Shown: piece by piece, positions 1 to 13,748 of the stretch
How the letters are laid out: each line of letters opens with the position of its first letter
Numbering within the stretch: the first letter of the stretch is position 1
Assembly (NCBI GenBank): GCA_024734555.1
Contig: JANPWX010000033.1
Location: 7,815,402 to 7,879,401 of the forward strand
Direction: 5' to 3'
Length of the DNA: 64,000 nt
Origin: Trochalopteron elliotii
Lineage: Eukaryota > Chordata > Aves > Passeriformes > Leiothrichidae
The notes under the pieces: generated by a model
What the model was told of the DNA's origin: nothing
What the model saw: only the letters and a program-made list of their open reading frames with translations
Database searches by the model: none
Program-made: the position numbers and the translations under genes

Positions 1-420
1 GGGGGGCGCGGGGGGAGCGGGGCAGCGGCGGGGGGAGCGGGCAGCTTCGCCGGCCAGGGGAGGAAGGAACAGCCAGAAATGGGGAAAAAAATTAAAAGCA
101 CGCGTTTGTTTACTACGAAGCACATTTAATTTCGGTGGCTGCGGTGCTGCGCCGTTGCTGGGCCGGCCGGGGAGAGCGGTCCCGGTCCCGTCGAGCTCCG
201 GTCCCGCTCCTTCGCCCCGGGCGTCGGGGAGCGGGACGGGGCGGGCCGAGGGGGCTCCTCGCCAGTGAGTCCAGGCTGGGCCAAACCAGCAGAAAGTTCG
301 CGCTCTCCACGGTTTCTTTCTGTTCTTTTCTGTAATGAACTCTCAGCGGAGTTCGCGTGTGTTGCAGTAACGTAGCAGCTCTTGGCAGCTGTCCCCCCCC
401 CCGCCCCCCCAGTGGAAGGA
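1..420 (+). promoter_or_regulatory. CpG island, probable EMP2 promoter and non-coding exon 1
   Basis: Positions 1-270 are very GC-rich with many CG dinucleotides, while the flanking DNA is AT-rich. A splice donor (CCA/GTGAGT) occurs at 264/265. It could end a 5' untranslated exon that joins the EMP2 start-codon exon about 13.4 kb away. Long G runs at 1-45 and C runs at 393-410 could form G-quadruplexes. No TATA box is obvious and no coding sequence is recognised. The link to EMP2 rests on orientation and on the lack of another plus-strand gene between; the island could instead belong to a gene beyond the left edge. Confidence 0.5.
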
Positions 421-3400
421 AAATACACTTAGATGTAATTCAGTGCAGATTTCGGTTTATGAAGTTTTTGCCAGCATTAAACGTTTTTCCACTTGAGTCT
501 AACTGCAGTTTCACTCACTGGGGGTTTTTGTCTATATGTAATACCATACTTACTTCGGGGAGGTTGTGTGCTAGATACTGGACTGGCAGCTCTCAGTAAC
601 GTGGGTTGTCTGCAATATTGAGTATTGGATTTGAGAGGTCAGCTCCTTGTTTGGACATTTCTTGGAAGAACAGTGCACTGCTGTCGGTTCCTCAGCAGAC
701 TTACCCACAGAATGCTGTCATCAAGAAACCTGAAGTTCAGCCTCTCCATTAATTTCTTGGCAGGAATACTTTGTTCACATGGTGCAGAAAGGTCTTTTTT
801 TTTTTTCCTCCCAGCAGTTGGGAATAGTATGTAAATGATCAGTAATTATTGCAGTGGAGCATCTTAGAAGCATCTTTTGAGTTGATACAGGGCTATGAAG
901 AAACCCACTAAATAGCTGTGAAATCCACACTGAATTTTGTTGGGGTTTTCTTTAGAAACTTTGGAAGTAAACAGCTATGGTTGGCTCATCATGAGAAAAA
1001 CAAAAAGCAGCTATTTTTTTTTTTTTTCATTTACTTGCAGATTCTATATATACTGTGCTGGTGTGTTAACTATATAAAATAAGTTTTCTCTCCCGCCCGA
1101 GCAGATGTTTTCTCTGTGAAATAAAAATAGTCTATAGTGACTCCATCCAGACCTGCTCTCAGATGTTGAAGGCTTTGCTGTCCATGTTGTTCAGGAAAGA
1201 GCTGTGAGGCTGGACTGCTGGACTGAGGTGTCAGGTGGCTGCAGATGTGGGCAGGCAGGAAACCACACAGATGGTAGGGGACTACTGGGCATGAGTTTCA
1301 CTGAGGAGAGAAATGGGAATTGCAGTTTGCTGGAGAGTCCAACAACATTTTTCTAAGAGTGTGTGACAAACGCCATCTTAAGGAATGCAGCTGGGGTACA
1401 GGTACTTGCCACAGCTGTGAAATCAAAGTGGGAGTGGAAACAAAGGCATATGGTAAACGTGGCCACCAGAAGCTGGTAGGAGTTGATTCAGCATAAGATT
1501 TAAGGACTTCACCTTTGCTTCAAGACATTGAAAGAAGGAACTCTTGCTGTTCTCTGAATCTCCCTGTGAACTTGTAGAGTTGAGTTAGGAAATAGACTAT
1601 TGGGATACCTGAGGGAAGATTCATCCTCCATGCTGAGTAAAGATGTGTACAGATTGTATCACGCCAGCTGTGTGGCTGACAGGGATGTTACCAGGTAGCT
1701 GTCTGCCCAGCCAGGAATCCAGGAATTACTCTGCCAATAGCCATCAGCATTAACTGGAGTTGAAATGCAGCAATACCGTGAAGACTCTTAGGAGGTGATC
1801 AGTTTCTTGTTAGTATGCTCATTTGGGAAGGAAAATGGTGTGTTAATGTAATTTCAAATAAAAACAACATCCAGTCAGTAGACAAGACACTACTGGTGTT
1901 GTATTCTTTATTTGTGGTCTGGACAGACTTCTATCATAAACACACAAACAGTGTTGATTATGCTGTGGATTTGCCAGTGAGGAAAAACAGTGAGTTTTAT
2001 TTGGTTACACAGATTTAAAACCTTGTTAATAAAGGAAGTTGTTCAACAGACCGAGCAAGTCAAGACTGAAGGCTGCTGCAACATCATGATCCTAGACAAA
2101 GATTCTGTCTCAGTTCACAGATGCTGGAGTTATTGTTGCCGGCTAACACTGTGTAGAAGAAATTAGTATCTCCATCTTACACCTGCTTTCAGTTAATGCA
2201 CTTGACCCCTCTTGATTTATCAGCATCTCCTGCTTTACAGTTGCCTTGTGTCTTTCTTTTACTTCCATTATTACGGCTTTTATTTTGTTTTCTTGTTTGT
2301 CTCAAGGCTGTTTCCCATCTCAGGTTTGACATTCCTTCAGTGATTAGAAGGTTGTACTGATGAGTCCCATATGCATATTTAGAGAAGCAAGACCTTCCTC
2401 TACTTTTGCTAAGTATATTAGGTGTAGGCTGTCTCCTTTCATAACACTGTTTCCCTGTCATTTAAAAATAAAATCAGTAGCAGCACAAGGAGACTCTTCC
2501 CTTTTCACCTCAGTGGCTTAAATATATTTTGATTTTCCACTGGCACTTCACATTCTATTTGTGTCTTGAGCATCATGTAAGACATGACATCCCCACATAA
2601 ATCAGGACAAGAATGTGTTTAATTAAAGAGATAAGTAGGTCTCTGGGGACAAGGACTTTTGTACTGCTAGCTAGCAGATGTACTTTCCAGGTCCTCCTCC
2701 ATGTTCCTGTTGGAAGAAGACCCAGCAGTATGAGGCACTGTGTTATACAGGAACTAATAAGAAAGAGATTTACTCTGAAGTGAAGCAGTGTATGTAAAAT
2801 CCATGCGATACTTCAGCACAGCCAAATTTGAAAGTAGAAAGGAATGCACAGCTTTTATTGAAATTGCATTGGTCTCAGAGGGAATGCAGGGGGAACATAA
2901 GCACAGCACTAAGGAATTCCATTCATGGAGCTGTTCAGTGTTTGTTAGGGTTTGCTTGTTTATTGGATGCTCAAAGCAAACCATGATCTTTGCAGTGCAG
3001 TTTCAGTTTTTGCTGTTGTTTTAGAGAGTAGATAATTTCGTAAAATATATCTCAAAATGTCAGGTGATGTTTATGACTTCATTAGGAAGATAAGCATCAT
3101 AATTATTAGAAAATACATCTTGCTGGGTGAGACTCAAGAGAGAAAGCCTCATGGCCCGAATTCATCCATCAAAGGAATTATTATTTCTCCACTGAATGGG
3201 GAAAATGTAATTACACCTTTTTATTTTGCCGGTGAAGTTTCATGGGCAGGTTTAATGATGGTATGTGCATGCCAGGTGAAGCCTCATAATTTGGGTGTGA
3301 CCTTAAAATATAACCCTCTGGCTGTGTAGAGATCTTCACAGGAGTCTGTAGGTGGAGCAGAAAGTGGACTGACTCAAACACCCCTTAGAGATGGCTATAG

Positions 3401-6400
3401 GATATATATTTATGGTTTGCTTCCCTGATCCTTAAACACTGTGCTATGTTTGCAGTTGCATGGGCCACAAACAGCCGAGGTGGGCAGTGTGAACACTCCC
3501 TCGGGTGTTTAATGCAGGTGTTTAGTGTCCCGAAATAGATCAGAATTCTGGCCTTCTTCCAGACAGAAACAGACCTTCCAAAGGCCCTGCATGTCTCTGC
3601 TGAGGTGCATGTGCACACTCACCTGTTCTCCAGGGCTTGCAGTGCTCAGTCCACTGAAGCAACAATGTTGAGTTCAAAGGCAGAAACAAATCCAAGTCCA
3701 GAGACTGCAGAACAGTCTGTGAACAACAACTGAAGCGTTCTGGCTGAGCCTGCCCAGCTGTCAGGGTGCTTGGTGTACCCTCACCTGGCATTGTGGCTGT
3801 GCAGTGACCCAGGCACTGTCCAGCCTGGTCGAGGTGCAGCTGTGGGGTAGAGCAAAGAGATCGAGGGGCTGAGGGGGGTGTTCCCATAGAGCAGCCAGTG
3901 TAGAACAGCTGTGTACTGAGTGTGCTCAAGCAAGGCATAGAAATCCTTCTACCTGGACTTGCAGAGTCCACATGGCAACTTTAATTGCACCGATTACAAA
4001 TTATGGTGTAAAAGTTTCATTCTGGAGGTAGGCTGAGTATTCAGTGTAATCCTGTGCTACAATGTTGCTGTCAAACAAAGTAGTAGTAGTAGTAGTTGTG
4101 GAGAGTTTGAGCTTTTTATTTTATAACCAACTGTTGTACCACCAATAGAAATGTGTTTTCACACTCTTGATAGATGATGTGTAAACTTTGAAATAACTGA
4201 AACAAAAATTTCTCAACACAGAGCTAGTCAAAGCCAAATCAAAACAAGCAGTTTGAAAATTTTACAACAGTGAATGCAACACATTTGACTGCTAGCAATT
4301 TCCAATCTGCCAAAGTTAAAACAATATCAGCTTTTATTTCTGCGGAACTAAATGCATTGCTTTCAATCTGGAAAGACAGACCTTTTCTGCCTTTGTTTGT
4401 TGGTTAATTAGGTGGAACATCATAAATCACTCGAGCTGTTCTGTTGTATCTGTAATAATCTCTGGATAAGCAGCAGTCTGTAGTCTACAGTAGAGCCCAG
4501 GGTCTGAGGTTTTTTCAGAATTATGTTAATGTGTAGTCAGTGCTGCAGGTGTGCTTTTTTTTTCCCCTTTTCATTGACTGAGGACACATTTTATCTGTCA
4601 ACCTGATACAAAGGTCTGGTATTTTACCTGGTCTGTCACTCCCTGCCCTGCCAAGGTATTGAACAGGGACACCCTCGACAGTGAAATGTGGCCACACAGT
4701 GATTGAGCAGGGGTGAGGCCAGGCCACACCTCAGTTCAGCTGTTTGTTTCAGGAGCAGGTTCCCAGGAGGGTTCTCATAGCTTGAATAGCTTATCAGAAC
4801 AGCCCCATGTCATTGTCCCAGCTCCATGGAGCTGCTTCCCCGAGCCAGGGCTGTGCCAGCAGGCTGCAAAGGGCTCTGTGCTTCCTCACCACTGCCCTGG
4901 GGGGCTGGCAGGCACTGGTGGCCCTTAGGTCACCCTCAGACAAGGGGCACAGGCCACGCTCACTCTTGGAAGCTTTGCCCCCCACCTGAGAAACGAGTGG
5001 TCTCTCCAAGCTGGCTGTGTGTCCTCATGATCACCACGGTGTTCCTGCACTGCCAGCAGCCCTTGGAGCACAGCACAGAATCCATCTGGGTGCCAAGGGC
5101 ATGGGTGTCATGCAAAAAGCCTGTTGTGAAACACACAGAGACCTCAGTGAAGTTGTTGAGGGGCTTCACAGGAGAGCAGGGCTGCAGGGTCCTCTCAGGA
5201 CAGTGGTCTGTCACCCTGCTAGCACAGTCCCTGCATCACAGAAATCCTTTCTTGGGGAGGATCTTGTGGAGCTCTCTTTTTCCTATGCTGTGGTGATTGT
5301 AAGGCTGTCCCAGAATGTGACAGCTCTAAGAGTTGTAATTTACATCCTAAATGTACTCACATCTGATTTATAGCCATTTATTTTCATCTCTAAGTTAAAC
5401 TGTTCTTTTTCCTTCCATGTGTTTGCCTTGACCTGCAAGCATATCCCCATTCTGTCTTGATCTTTGAAAATGAGCAAGTCAGAATGAGAAGTTCTTGTCT
5501 TGTTAAGCTTAGGAAAACAAGCTCTAAGTACTTTTAGACCAGCCTGATTGTTAAGAAAGTTTTAATGTACACCACAACTTTGTTTGTATTGAAGTGGTAT
5601 CTGGTGCACAACAAGGAAACTAGCTGAACAGAGAGCATGCATTGAACACCTGAATTGATGTGGGCTTTCTTTCATTCTCTAAGAATACAGTTAAGCTCTA
5701 CCCATACATACTTAAGTTACAAACATTTTATAACATGTTTTGCACATGCCTTTGTGAAAGCTGACAGAATACATTTTTTGTTTTGTAAGAAACCAGAAAC
5801 TGCAATATACAAGCGGTTACTTCTTTCAAATTACTGCTGGGTTTTCTCAAACAATATGTGCCCTTTGAGAAATCCCTTGAACCATGGGGTGTCTTTGATG
5901 AAAGACTGTTTTGTTAGCATTTGCCAAAGGCATGTGATGCTCAGCATAAACTGAAGGTGGAAGAGTGGATGACTATGATGGGAATCAGGGATTAATTGCA
6001 ACCTTTTTACGTGTTATTTAGTAATATGGCAGCTTACCTTACACCACTGTGGGTTGTGTTGGGATTAGATGCAAATACAGAACATCTTAAATATGAGATT
6101 ATTATTAACTGGTATAAAAGTACAGTTACAAGAAAAAGTGCTTTAGGGAAGCAGAAGAATGTGTAAAAGATTTACTTTTGAGGATGGTGTGATTTGTGCT
6201 GCTGAAGGAGGAGAAACATTCTCTTTCTGCTGACCACACAAAACCCTCTAAAAAGCAGTTGTGAGAAGATGAAGTCTTAAAGACTTTCATTCAAATATGT
6301 CTGTCTGTGTAGGCAGCTGACTTCTGTACCTGCTAAATTGTCTTCTCAACATAGAGTGGCTGGTAATGTCTCTTCCAGGTTTTGCAGGAGTATTTGAATA

Positions 6401-9400
6401 CATCTTTCTTGAAGTTTTTAAGCTTCAGGCTGTTTTTTAGGATTTTCAGGTAAGATGTCACAAGGCTCATTTTTCTGGTAAGTGACTCTTCCTCACCCCA
6501 CAACAGGACATTGTGTTCCTGTGTTCCCATAGGTCCTGCTGGTTTTCTTCTGCTGAGTCTGCCCACAAAGGCTTCATGGCAGAGTGACTTTCCTCTGCAG
6601 TGAACACAGCAGGGCCACAGTGAAAGGAGTGGTAGGGCAAGTCTAAACCCAGCCCAAACTTGTTTGCAAATAAATGACTGACTGAGTTACAGAAGTGGCA
6701 GCAATGCTGGCATCCCTAGGTCAAAATGTTATTAATAGCATTCCTGAGAAATTAGAAACATCAGCTTCTTTGGGTCTCCATACTCAAAGCTAGCATGTTG
6801 CATTTTTGCTGCAGTTTGCTTCTTGGAAATATTTGGAAATATATGGAACAGCAGGGTTAGAATTTCCTAGACTTTGGAGTCCTGGCTTGGGAGCATAGAT
6901 CTAATGAGAAGGACAGGGTGAGAAGGGAAGAAGTCTGGAGATGATCTGCCAGACCCACCTGTAATCACAGCCTCTTTCACTTCTGGTAACTAGGTGGGGT
7001 TTCTGAAGAGGAGACCAGATTTAGTGTATATAAAACATGAGAAAGAGCTGAAAGGGTGCTTGAGCATCCCCTCACACACAGGTGATAGGGAGGCCAGGCA
7101 CAGGAGCTTGTTCACTCTAAGTCTGCTGTTGCTCAGGCAGTCCCACCAGGATGGACAGACATCCAAACAGCATAAAACCAAAAGGTTTTATTAAGCTATA
7201 GGTCCACATTTGTATTAGTTGTGGTGCACACAAAAAGCAGACCTCAGAGCTTTGGTTTCAAGGCACAGTTTTTTGAAAGAAAATAGATAAAAACTAGGTC
7301 ATACCATGTCTTGTGAGTTTCTCTCCAAGCCCCTGTACTTCACTATCAAAACACAACAAGTTGACTGCTGTAATTGTGCTGGAGGTTACTGGGTCTTAAC
7401 ACAGCCTGCTGCAAGGGCACCAATAAATCTAGAGCCAATAGAATGACCCTACTTTATTTTCTTCCATTGTGTTAAAAAAGCCATAAATATTGTCATTCAA
7501 ATGGAGCTCTAGAAAAGACTGTGGATTCACTTTTTGCTGTATTGATTTTTTTTTTTGCCTTCATACAGTGGTTGGGTGCAGGGAACTTTGATTCATTTCC
7601 TTCTGATTTCCTTGCTTTGTGAGGAAGAACTTTGAAAAACAGGTGGAGGTGGAAGTGCAAAGCTCTCTTCCGTCCACATAAAATAGGTAGCACAAAGAGC
7701 TGTGGGCTTGAGTGTGTTCTCAATTAAGCAAACAAAAAGAGCTGATGGCCTGTGTGCCATCTAGGGGCTCACAGAACACTTAGTCCTCTTGATTCCAAAG
7801 CCAGCATCAAGCAGGGACCTGAAATATTATTTCATGTAGAACACACATTGTTCTTCATGCTTAGCTTCACACCAGGAAGAAATGGGGTGGGAGCCCATGT
7901 GCTGTGAAGATTGTTTTACTTTGCATTTCCCTCCTGGGTCCCCATTCAGTATTGTAGAGTGTAGTCAGAGCCATCCAGCACTTCTTGAAGGTCTCCACAC
8001 TGCCTGCAGAGACTGGCTGAAGGACATTTCAAGTTTCTGTATTGACTGTTAGCTGGGTAACACCTGAGCATGAAAACAGGTCCCAGTTTGAATGTACACT
8101 TGAAGAGGGTTGGTGTTCCCAGCTGTTAAATTAACTCAGACAGAAGAAATAAAGAAACTGGAGTAAATTGTTTCAACTGGTGTAATTATTCTCTTGGTAT
8201 TACATTTCCTGATTTTCTTGTCCTTTATGTTGTTTGATATTTAGGCATTAGAGGATTGTTGAAATCCTCAAAGCTCTTCCTGGCTTGGGAGAAAGTCTGC
8301 TGTCTGAACTTCACTTTTGGTTCCAGTTCTGAGAATCAAACCAGAAAAACAGAACCCTTCATACTTGATAAAAGAAAAAAAAACAAAAAAACAAGTTAAC
8401 AGTATCACTCTGTTCTTCATAAGCCAGGGAATTTTGTGCAATTTTAGAGACAATGGTACAGGCAAAATGTGAGCCAGCTTCTGAGTTCTCAGTCATGAGA
8501 CACCATGAGATGTGGCACAAGAACTCTGAGCAAAACATGTAAATCCAAACAACTTATGATGGATCACAAGATGTCAGATTTCTCATGCTACAAGTATACA
8601 GACTTTTTCTTCTAAATTCACATTTTCAGACTTAATTAGCACTGAGGGGCAGAAGAATTGGTAATTAAGGTTTGCTTTGATTCAGTTTTACACCAGTGAC
8701 CTCAAGAAAGTTCAGCCGAGCTGGATGCTTATTGATGGCCCAAAGACCTGCTGTTCTAGTTGCAATGAAACATCTCACAGTGCAGAGAGCTGCAGGTATG
8801 GTAACTTGTTCAGCAGGATCCTCTACCCCTTGTTTTGGGTGTGTCTTTTCAGCACACTAAACGTGGGTGTTGAGAGTCTGCACACCCCCAGCCTTGGTCT
8901 GTGCCGAGCAGGAGCTGTTTTGCAGAGGTTTCACTGTGTTTCTAAGGGTATGAACCAGGATTGTCTGTGTGGAAGTTTTATCATGCATGGGCTCAGATGA
9001 TGATAAAAACCCCTGCCTTGATCTTAGGGAGTGGGGGCAGCAGCCAGTGTTGGAGGGTAAGTTTCAGCCTTTCCAATGCAGATGAGCTCAGGATAAACAT
9101 ACAGCACTTTGTGTTGCTGGTTGCAAAAATTGAGTATGCACAAACATGAGAAACAGCCTGGCAGGAGAGTTGAACTGCATGGGAGGAAAGCGTTTGTTGT
9201 GGATATGACATCTGGGTTGAAGGTAGTGATAAAACTTCTGTTAAGAACTGTCAAAGACTTTTCATTTTTGCTTGCTTGCTGTACTAAACAGCAGAAAAAA
9301 CTTAAATAGTCGTGTTTCTTTGTACTGATGGACATTAAAGATAAACTTTATCCTGGAGATAAACTGAGGCTTTTCTGCAGGGGATGTGTTTTTGTGTGTG

Positions 9401-12400
9401 ATGTGATATGATATAGGGAGACAATCCAATTTTGAAACACTACAGTTCAGAAATGTTGGAAACCCTGGCCTAGATACCTTATTTTACTGTGCAGTTCTGT
9501 GATGGTTGCAGTGTCTTGCCCTGTATAAATGTACTTGTCTCTGCATGTCCCGGAGATCATAGCAGAGGCCCTTCTTAGCCACTTCTTCTAAAGCTCATCA
9601 GGCTCTCTCCCATGGCAAGTGCAAACTACTGCCTCCAAAAGTCTGCATTACTGAAGGGATTCAAGAGAAGTGTGACTGCTGCATTTATCCTCCCCATGTA
9701 GAATGGAGTAGCACTGGAGCATTACTTCTGCACTAATTGAAAAAAATATGTGTTGTTGCTATAACTGTCATTCTATTTTCAATGTGTTTTGTGTAAGTGT
9801 CCTGCTACTTAACAGCATTTGTGGGAAATGTTATTACCACACCAAATCTGGATGTGTTCAGTGGGATTCCTGTAACTTACTCTTTTTAGATCTAGTGGCA
9901 GTCTGCACTTGTAGCTCAGCAGTATCTGTCCACTTCTGCCTTACACCATACCTTGTGAAGTGGTATTAAATGCTGAGGCTTGCAATTGAAGGAATTCATG
10001 TTGACATCCAATGTCATCCTTACTATAACCCCCAAATCTGTTTTTAATGGCACATGTGATGAGGTAAGTCAAATATTATGTTCTCTTTTGTCAGAGCTTT
10101 ATGGAGATTAGTACAGGGAGGTTCCTGAAATAGCTACAGATTGACAGGAGAGCTGAGCTGGAAGGGGCCTCTGGAGGTCTCTAGTGCAGACTCTGGCTCC
10201 AAGCAGGGGGTTAGATCAGGACGTTGTGGGCCTTGCTTCAGTCAAGTCAGGAAGATGTCCAAGAATGGAGATCCCACAGCCTCATGGGCCCTGTTCCAGT
10301 ACTTAATCATGCTCATTGAATATAATTAATACTTTTTTCACAATTGGAATATTCCTTGTTTCAACTTGTAACTGCTGCCTGTAGTCTTTTCATCACGTAC
10401 TTCTGAGAAGAGTGGCTCCATCATCCTAAGTGTAGTGTGTCCAAAAAGCTTTTCTCATACATTTGTGTGTGTGCAAAAACTATTAAAAGAATTCAGGCCA
10501 CTTTGGGGAATGATGAACAATATCTGTTGCATCATCCCACTCTTCATCCATGCCTAAAGGCAGTGTATTTAAAGATCATGAACACCTTGACCTGAGAGCA
10601 TGGTGTGTTTCAACAAATGAGAGAAGGTGAAAAATCACTCTGCCCAGGAAACAGTTCATGGTAAATAAGAAAAGGAGTACAGCTAGTGTGCAGAATAGGA
10701 TGTTACCAAAGTGTTTGGTTAGTAATACAGTAGTAAAAAAAATTCTGAATGTTAATGCAAACAGTGCTCTGTAACTGTGTCCTTCCCTTGCTCATAGGGA
10801 GAGGAAAGGAGCTGCCTGCTGCTAGGACATGTTCCCAGGCAGGCTGTCCTCAGAGGACTGGGGAAGGAAGAGCTTCTTGCTGAGAGAGTGGGAGAATCTT
10901 GAGTCTGCACAGTAAGGTTTTGAATTCCAGGATTATGTGGAGTGGAGAAGGACTAGTAGTTCTCTCTGAGAGATGAAATCCAGAATTTCTGCCTAGAGAA
11001 GGATGCAGGTTCTGTAGTAGCATCTACAACATTGCTGGCTGCATCTTGGAAGAGGGAAGCTGCTCTCTGCTTCCTGCCCCCAAATCTCAGAGAGTTTCTC
11101 TGGAAAACCCTCCTCCCTTCATTATTCCTTGTGCAGGCTGGGATGAACCACAGAAACTCCTGGTTGTCCATGGGAAGGGAAAGTTTGTAGGAGTGATTGA
11201 GGTCTCTGCAGTTCTGGGATCCTGCTCAGGCATGACAGATTGGATAACCAGTTCTTGTAGTCTTTTCCTGCTATTAATTACTTGGAAAATGGTCTGTCTC
11301 CTTCTTTTCCCCCAGTGTATTTAATTCCTGTCTCCATGTGTCATTGTTTAGCACTGTGTGCACAGAAGTTGGAGCAGCTCGTGAAGGGAGCAGTTGCCAG
11401 CAAGTCAGGAGGAGGAATCTAAAGATGGTTGTTAGGAAGGGTCTCAGTAACAGAAACATTAGACCTTTCTTACTGTCCTTTTGTAAAGACAAAACAAAAA
11501 TCTCTTTCATTTCATCTTGGCTTTATTTGGGTAAAACAAAAAATGTCTTCTCCTCACCAGCCATACATGTTTATCTATCCTGAAAACAGTAAAACAAAAG
11601 CATTCACTTGATTGAAGATAAAGTGAGTTCTTCTGTGCTGGCAAGTCTTGCTTTTGCAAGATTGGTTTTAATTAGGTTACATTTTTTGGTCTCTCTTACT
11701 TTATGTTACTTCATGTAATAAGATGAAATTGCATTGTTATTCTTAAAATAATACCGAGTACAATTTGGTTCTCTCTCCTTATGTGGCAGATGATTGTTGC
11801 ATTACTGAATGCTTAGGTACCATCTGTGCAAGAAATGAACCTCAGAAAAAACCCAGCCACAAGACAAGAGGGTGCTGTGCAAAGACTGGTACATATCACA
11901 ATGAAAATATTTTGATGTGGCATTATACAAACCCACAAAATATCTTCTTTTCCTTTCTCCTTCCTTTCATTCAAGCAAGGCTCAGTAGAGAGCCATGAAT
12001 GACATTTCTGGAAGCAGAACTGGATCCAGAGGACCTTGAGTCATACAGTAGAATCAGCTCACTGGAGGAAATTGCCACTTTCTGTTCTTTGTTGTGACTG
12101 AGAAGGAAGAGTTTAACAGAGAGGAAATGGGAAGGAATACACACTAGAGTGGCTGCTTTTCCTATTTTAGGCTTTGACTTGGCTCTCCCATTCAGTTATT
12201 CTAATTAGATACGGATATAAGGCTATCCACTTATTTTTCACAAAAGCACTTTAATGCTGTTTGCCTTTGAGCTTGTTACAGCTCTGTACTGCAGTGGAGA
12301 TGGAGAGGATTAGTCTGGAACTTCTGGTCTCTATTCACTGAGTTATTATGCTGTCAATTATCTTTTTGTTAAAGTTTTGCAGAGTAGTTATTATTTGCCC

Positions 12401-13636
12401 CGATGAGAGTGCCAGTGGAGCTGCTTTAAAAATGCTGTCAGAGTAGTCCTTTTATTTGGTTTAATTATTCATGTGGTTCATGATTCCAGTAAATGGCAGT
12501 CGGAGAGAGGGAGTTAGACACGAAAAAAAAATGGAAGTCTTAAAATTCATAACTGCCCTTTCTTCTGGATATTTACTGTGTTATGTGAGTGGCATCATTT
12601 GACATCGTAGAATGTGTCCAAAGCAAAGGAAAGGGAGAAATATACATTAATATACTGATGAGAGACAACATGCAGATGATGTACAGAGTGGTGCACCTTA
12701 ACTGCAAAGATCTGCAAGACGGCAGATTCCTTATAGCATATATTAATTGGCAAGAATTTCTGGCCAAGAAGAAATAGATATGTCAAGCAATTGCATTTTT
12801 CTGTGTATTAGTAGCAGTAGTTTTCCCTAACCTAATTGTTATGGGCCCACAGATTTCTTGGAGATTCCAGTGAAATAGAGTTTCTGATTCTCTTGTACAC
12901 AAGAAGGGATTTTTTTTCACACTGATGTTTTTTCAGCGTGAGATGTGACATTGTATTAAGTGGGTTAAATAAGGTATGAAGGTAATAGGTAGCCTACAGA
13001 GAGTATTAAGTGACTGAACATAAAATAGCTAACTGGATTATTATGTGACTAATGGGTTTATTTAGCCCTACCAGTGGGTGCAATATATAGAAGAAAATGG
13101 TAGTCCTTAGTCATTATTCAATGGATAAAGCTTATAACTGTATGAAAAAAGGATGTGAGGCCTAAGGTACAACACAGGTGTTACTAAATCTAGGAGGTAG
13201 TTCTTGATGCACTTAATTTTGTTCTAAAAGCATCCTTTTGAAATCTGGTTCTTCCTTCTTTGGAAGGATGGTTGAAACAGGACCTTACTGCAGTCAGTGG
13301 AAATACCATCATCACTGCACATGAGACTGTAATTTGAAATGCACTTCTGTAAAAGCCAACATGAAGGAGTTTTCCATCCTTGCACACAGAAGGAACTTCT
13401 TTGTGTGTTAATTCACTGCGGCCATCATGCTGGAAGGTTGCAAAATGCAGCTCTTGGCTTCATTTCAAGTTGTGATTCATTTTAACACCCGTGATGGCAG
13501 TTAAGAATCTGCAGAGATAGAACACATGCTGTGGACTCAAACTGCATCTGATGTTAGTCTCTAACAGCACCATAACTGCAGGTTGATCCACAGACAGCTC
13601 TTAAAGATTGTTCATATACTTCCTTATGTTCAACAG
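265..13636 (+). other. Probable EMP2 intron 1, no gene recognised
   Basis: About 13.4 kb of mostly AT-rich DNA between the candidate first exon and the start-codon exon. It contains a short (TAG)5 run at 4081-4096, a GC-richer stretch at about 3,450-5,300 with overlapping chance reading frames, a CR1 fragment at 10,136-10,335, and a stretch near 12,350-12,780 that looks less random than its surroundings. None of the open frames shows a recognisable domain. Confidence 0.5.
10136..10335 (-). mobile_element. CR1-type LINE fragment (antisense)
   Basis: The stretch reads on the plus strand like the reverse complement of an avian CR1 3' end. It has the typical 'ctggaaggggcctctggagg' block, then 'tccaagcaggggg', then 'ctgttccagtacttaatcat' near the end. 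These phrases match my memory of CR1 consensus sequences, in diverged form. The fragment is short, 5'-truncated and old. The open frame across it is incidental. Confidence 0.75.
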
Positions 13637-13748
13637 ATTTATCTCAGCCTAAAGCCTCCCCAGAGCAAGGATGCTGATTCTCCTGGCCTTCATTATCGTG
13701 TTTCACATAACCTCAGCAGCGCTGCTGTTCATCTCCACTATCGACAAT
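13637..13748 (+). CDS. EMP2: EMP2 first coding exon (coding from 13671)
   Basis: A pyrimidine-rich stretch ending 'caacag' at 13636 is a likely acceptor; a second candidate ends at 13581. The 5' untranslated part is followed by ATG at 13671 and 26 codons encoding TM1 ([10 protein letters not shown], ending STIDN). The donor GTGAGT starts at 13749, phase 0. The exact 5' edge of the exon is uncertain. Confidence 0.9.

Noticed and set aside
3540..3971. 143-codon minus-strand frame
   Set aside because: Composition is low in structure and no family is recognised. Only its splice-like borders are kept, as a low-interest finding.
4826..5296. 156-codon plus-strand frame in a GC-richer patch
   Set aside because: Overlaps other open frames on both strands. 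GC-rich DNA has few stops, and no domain is visible.
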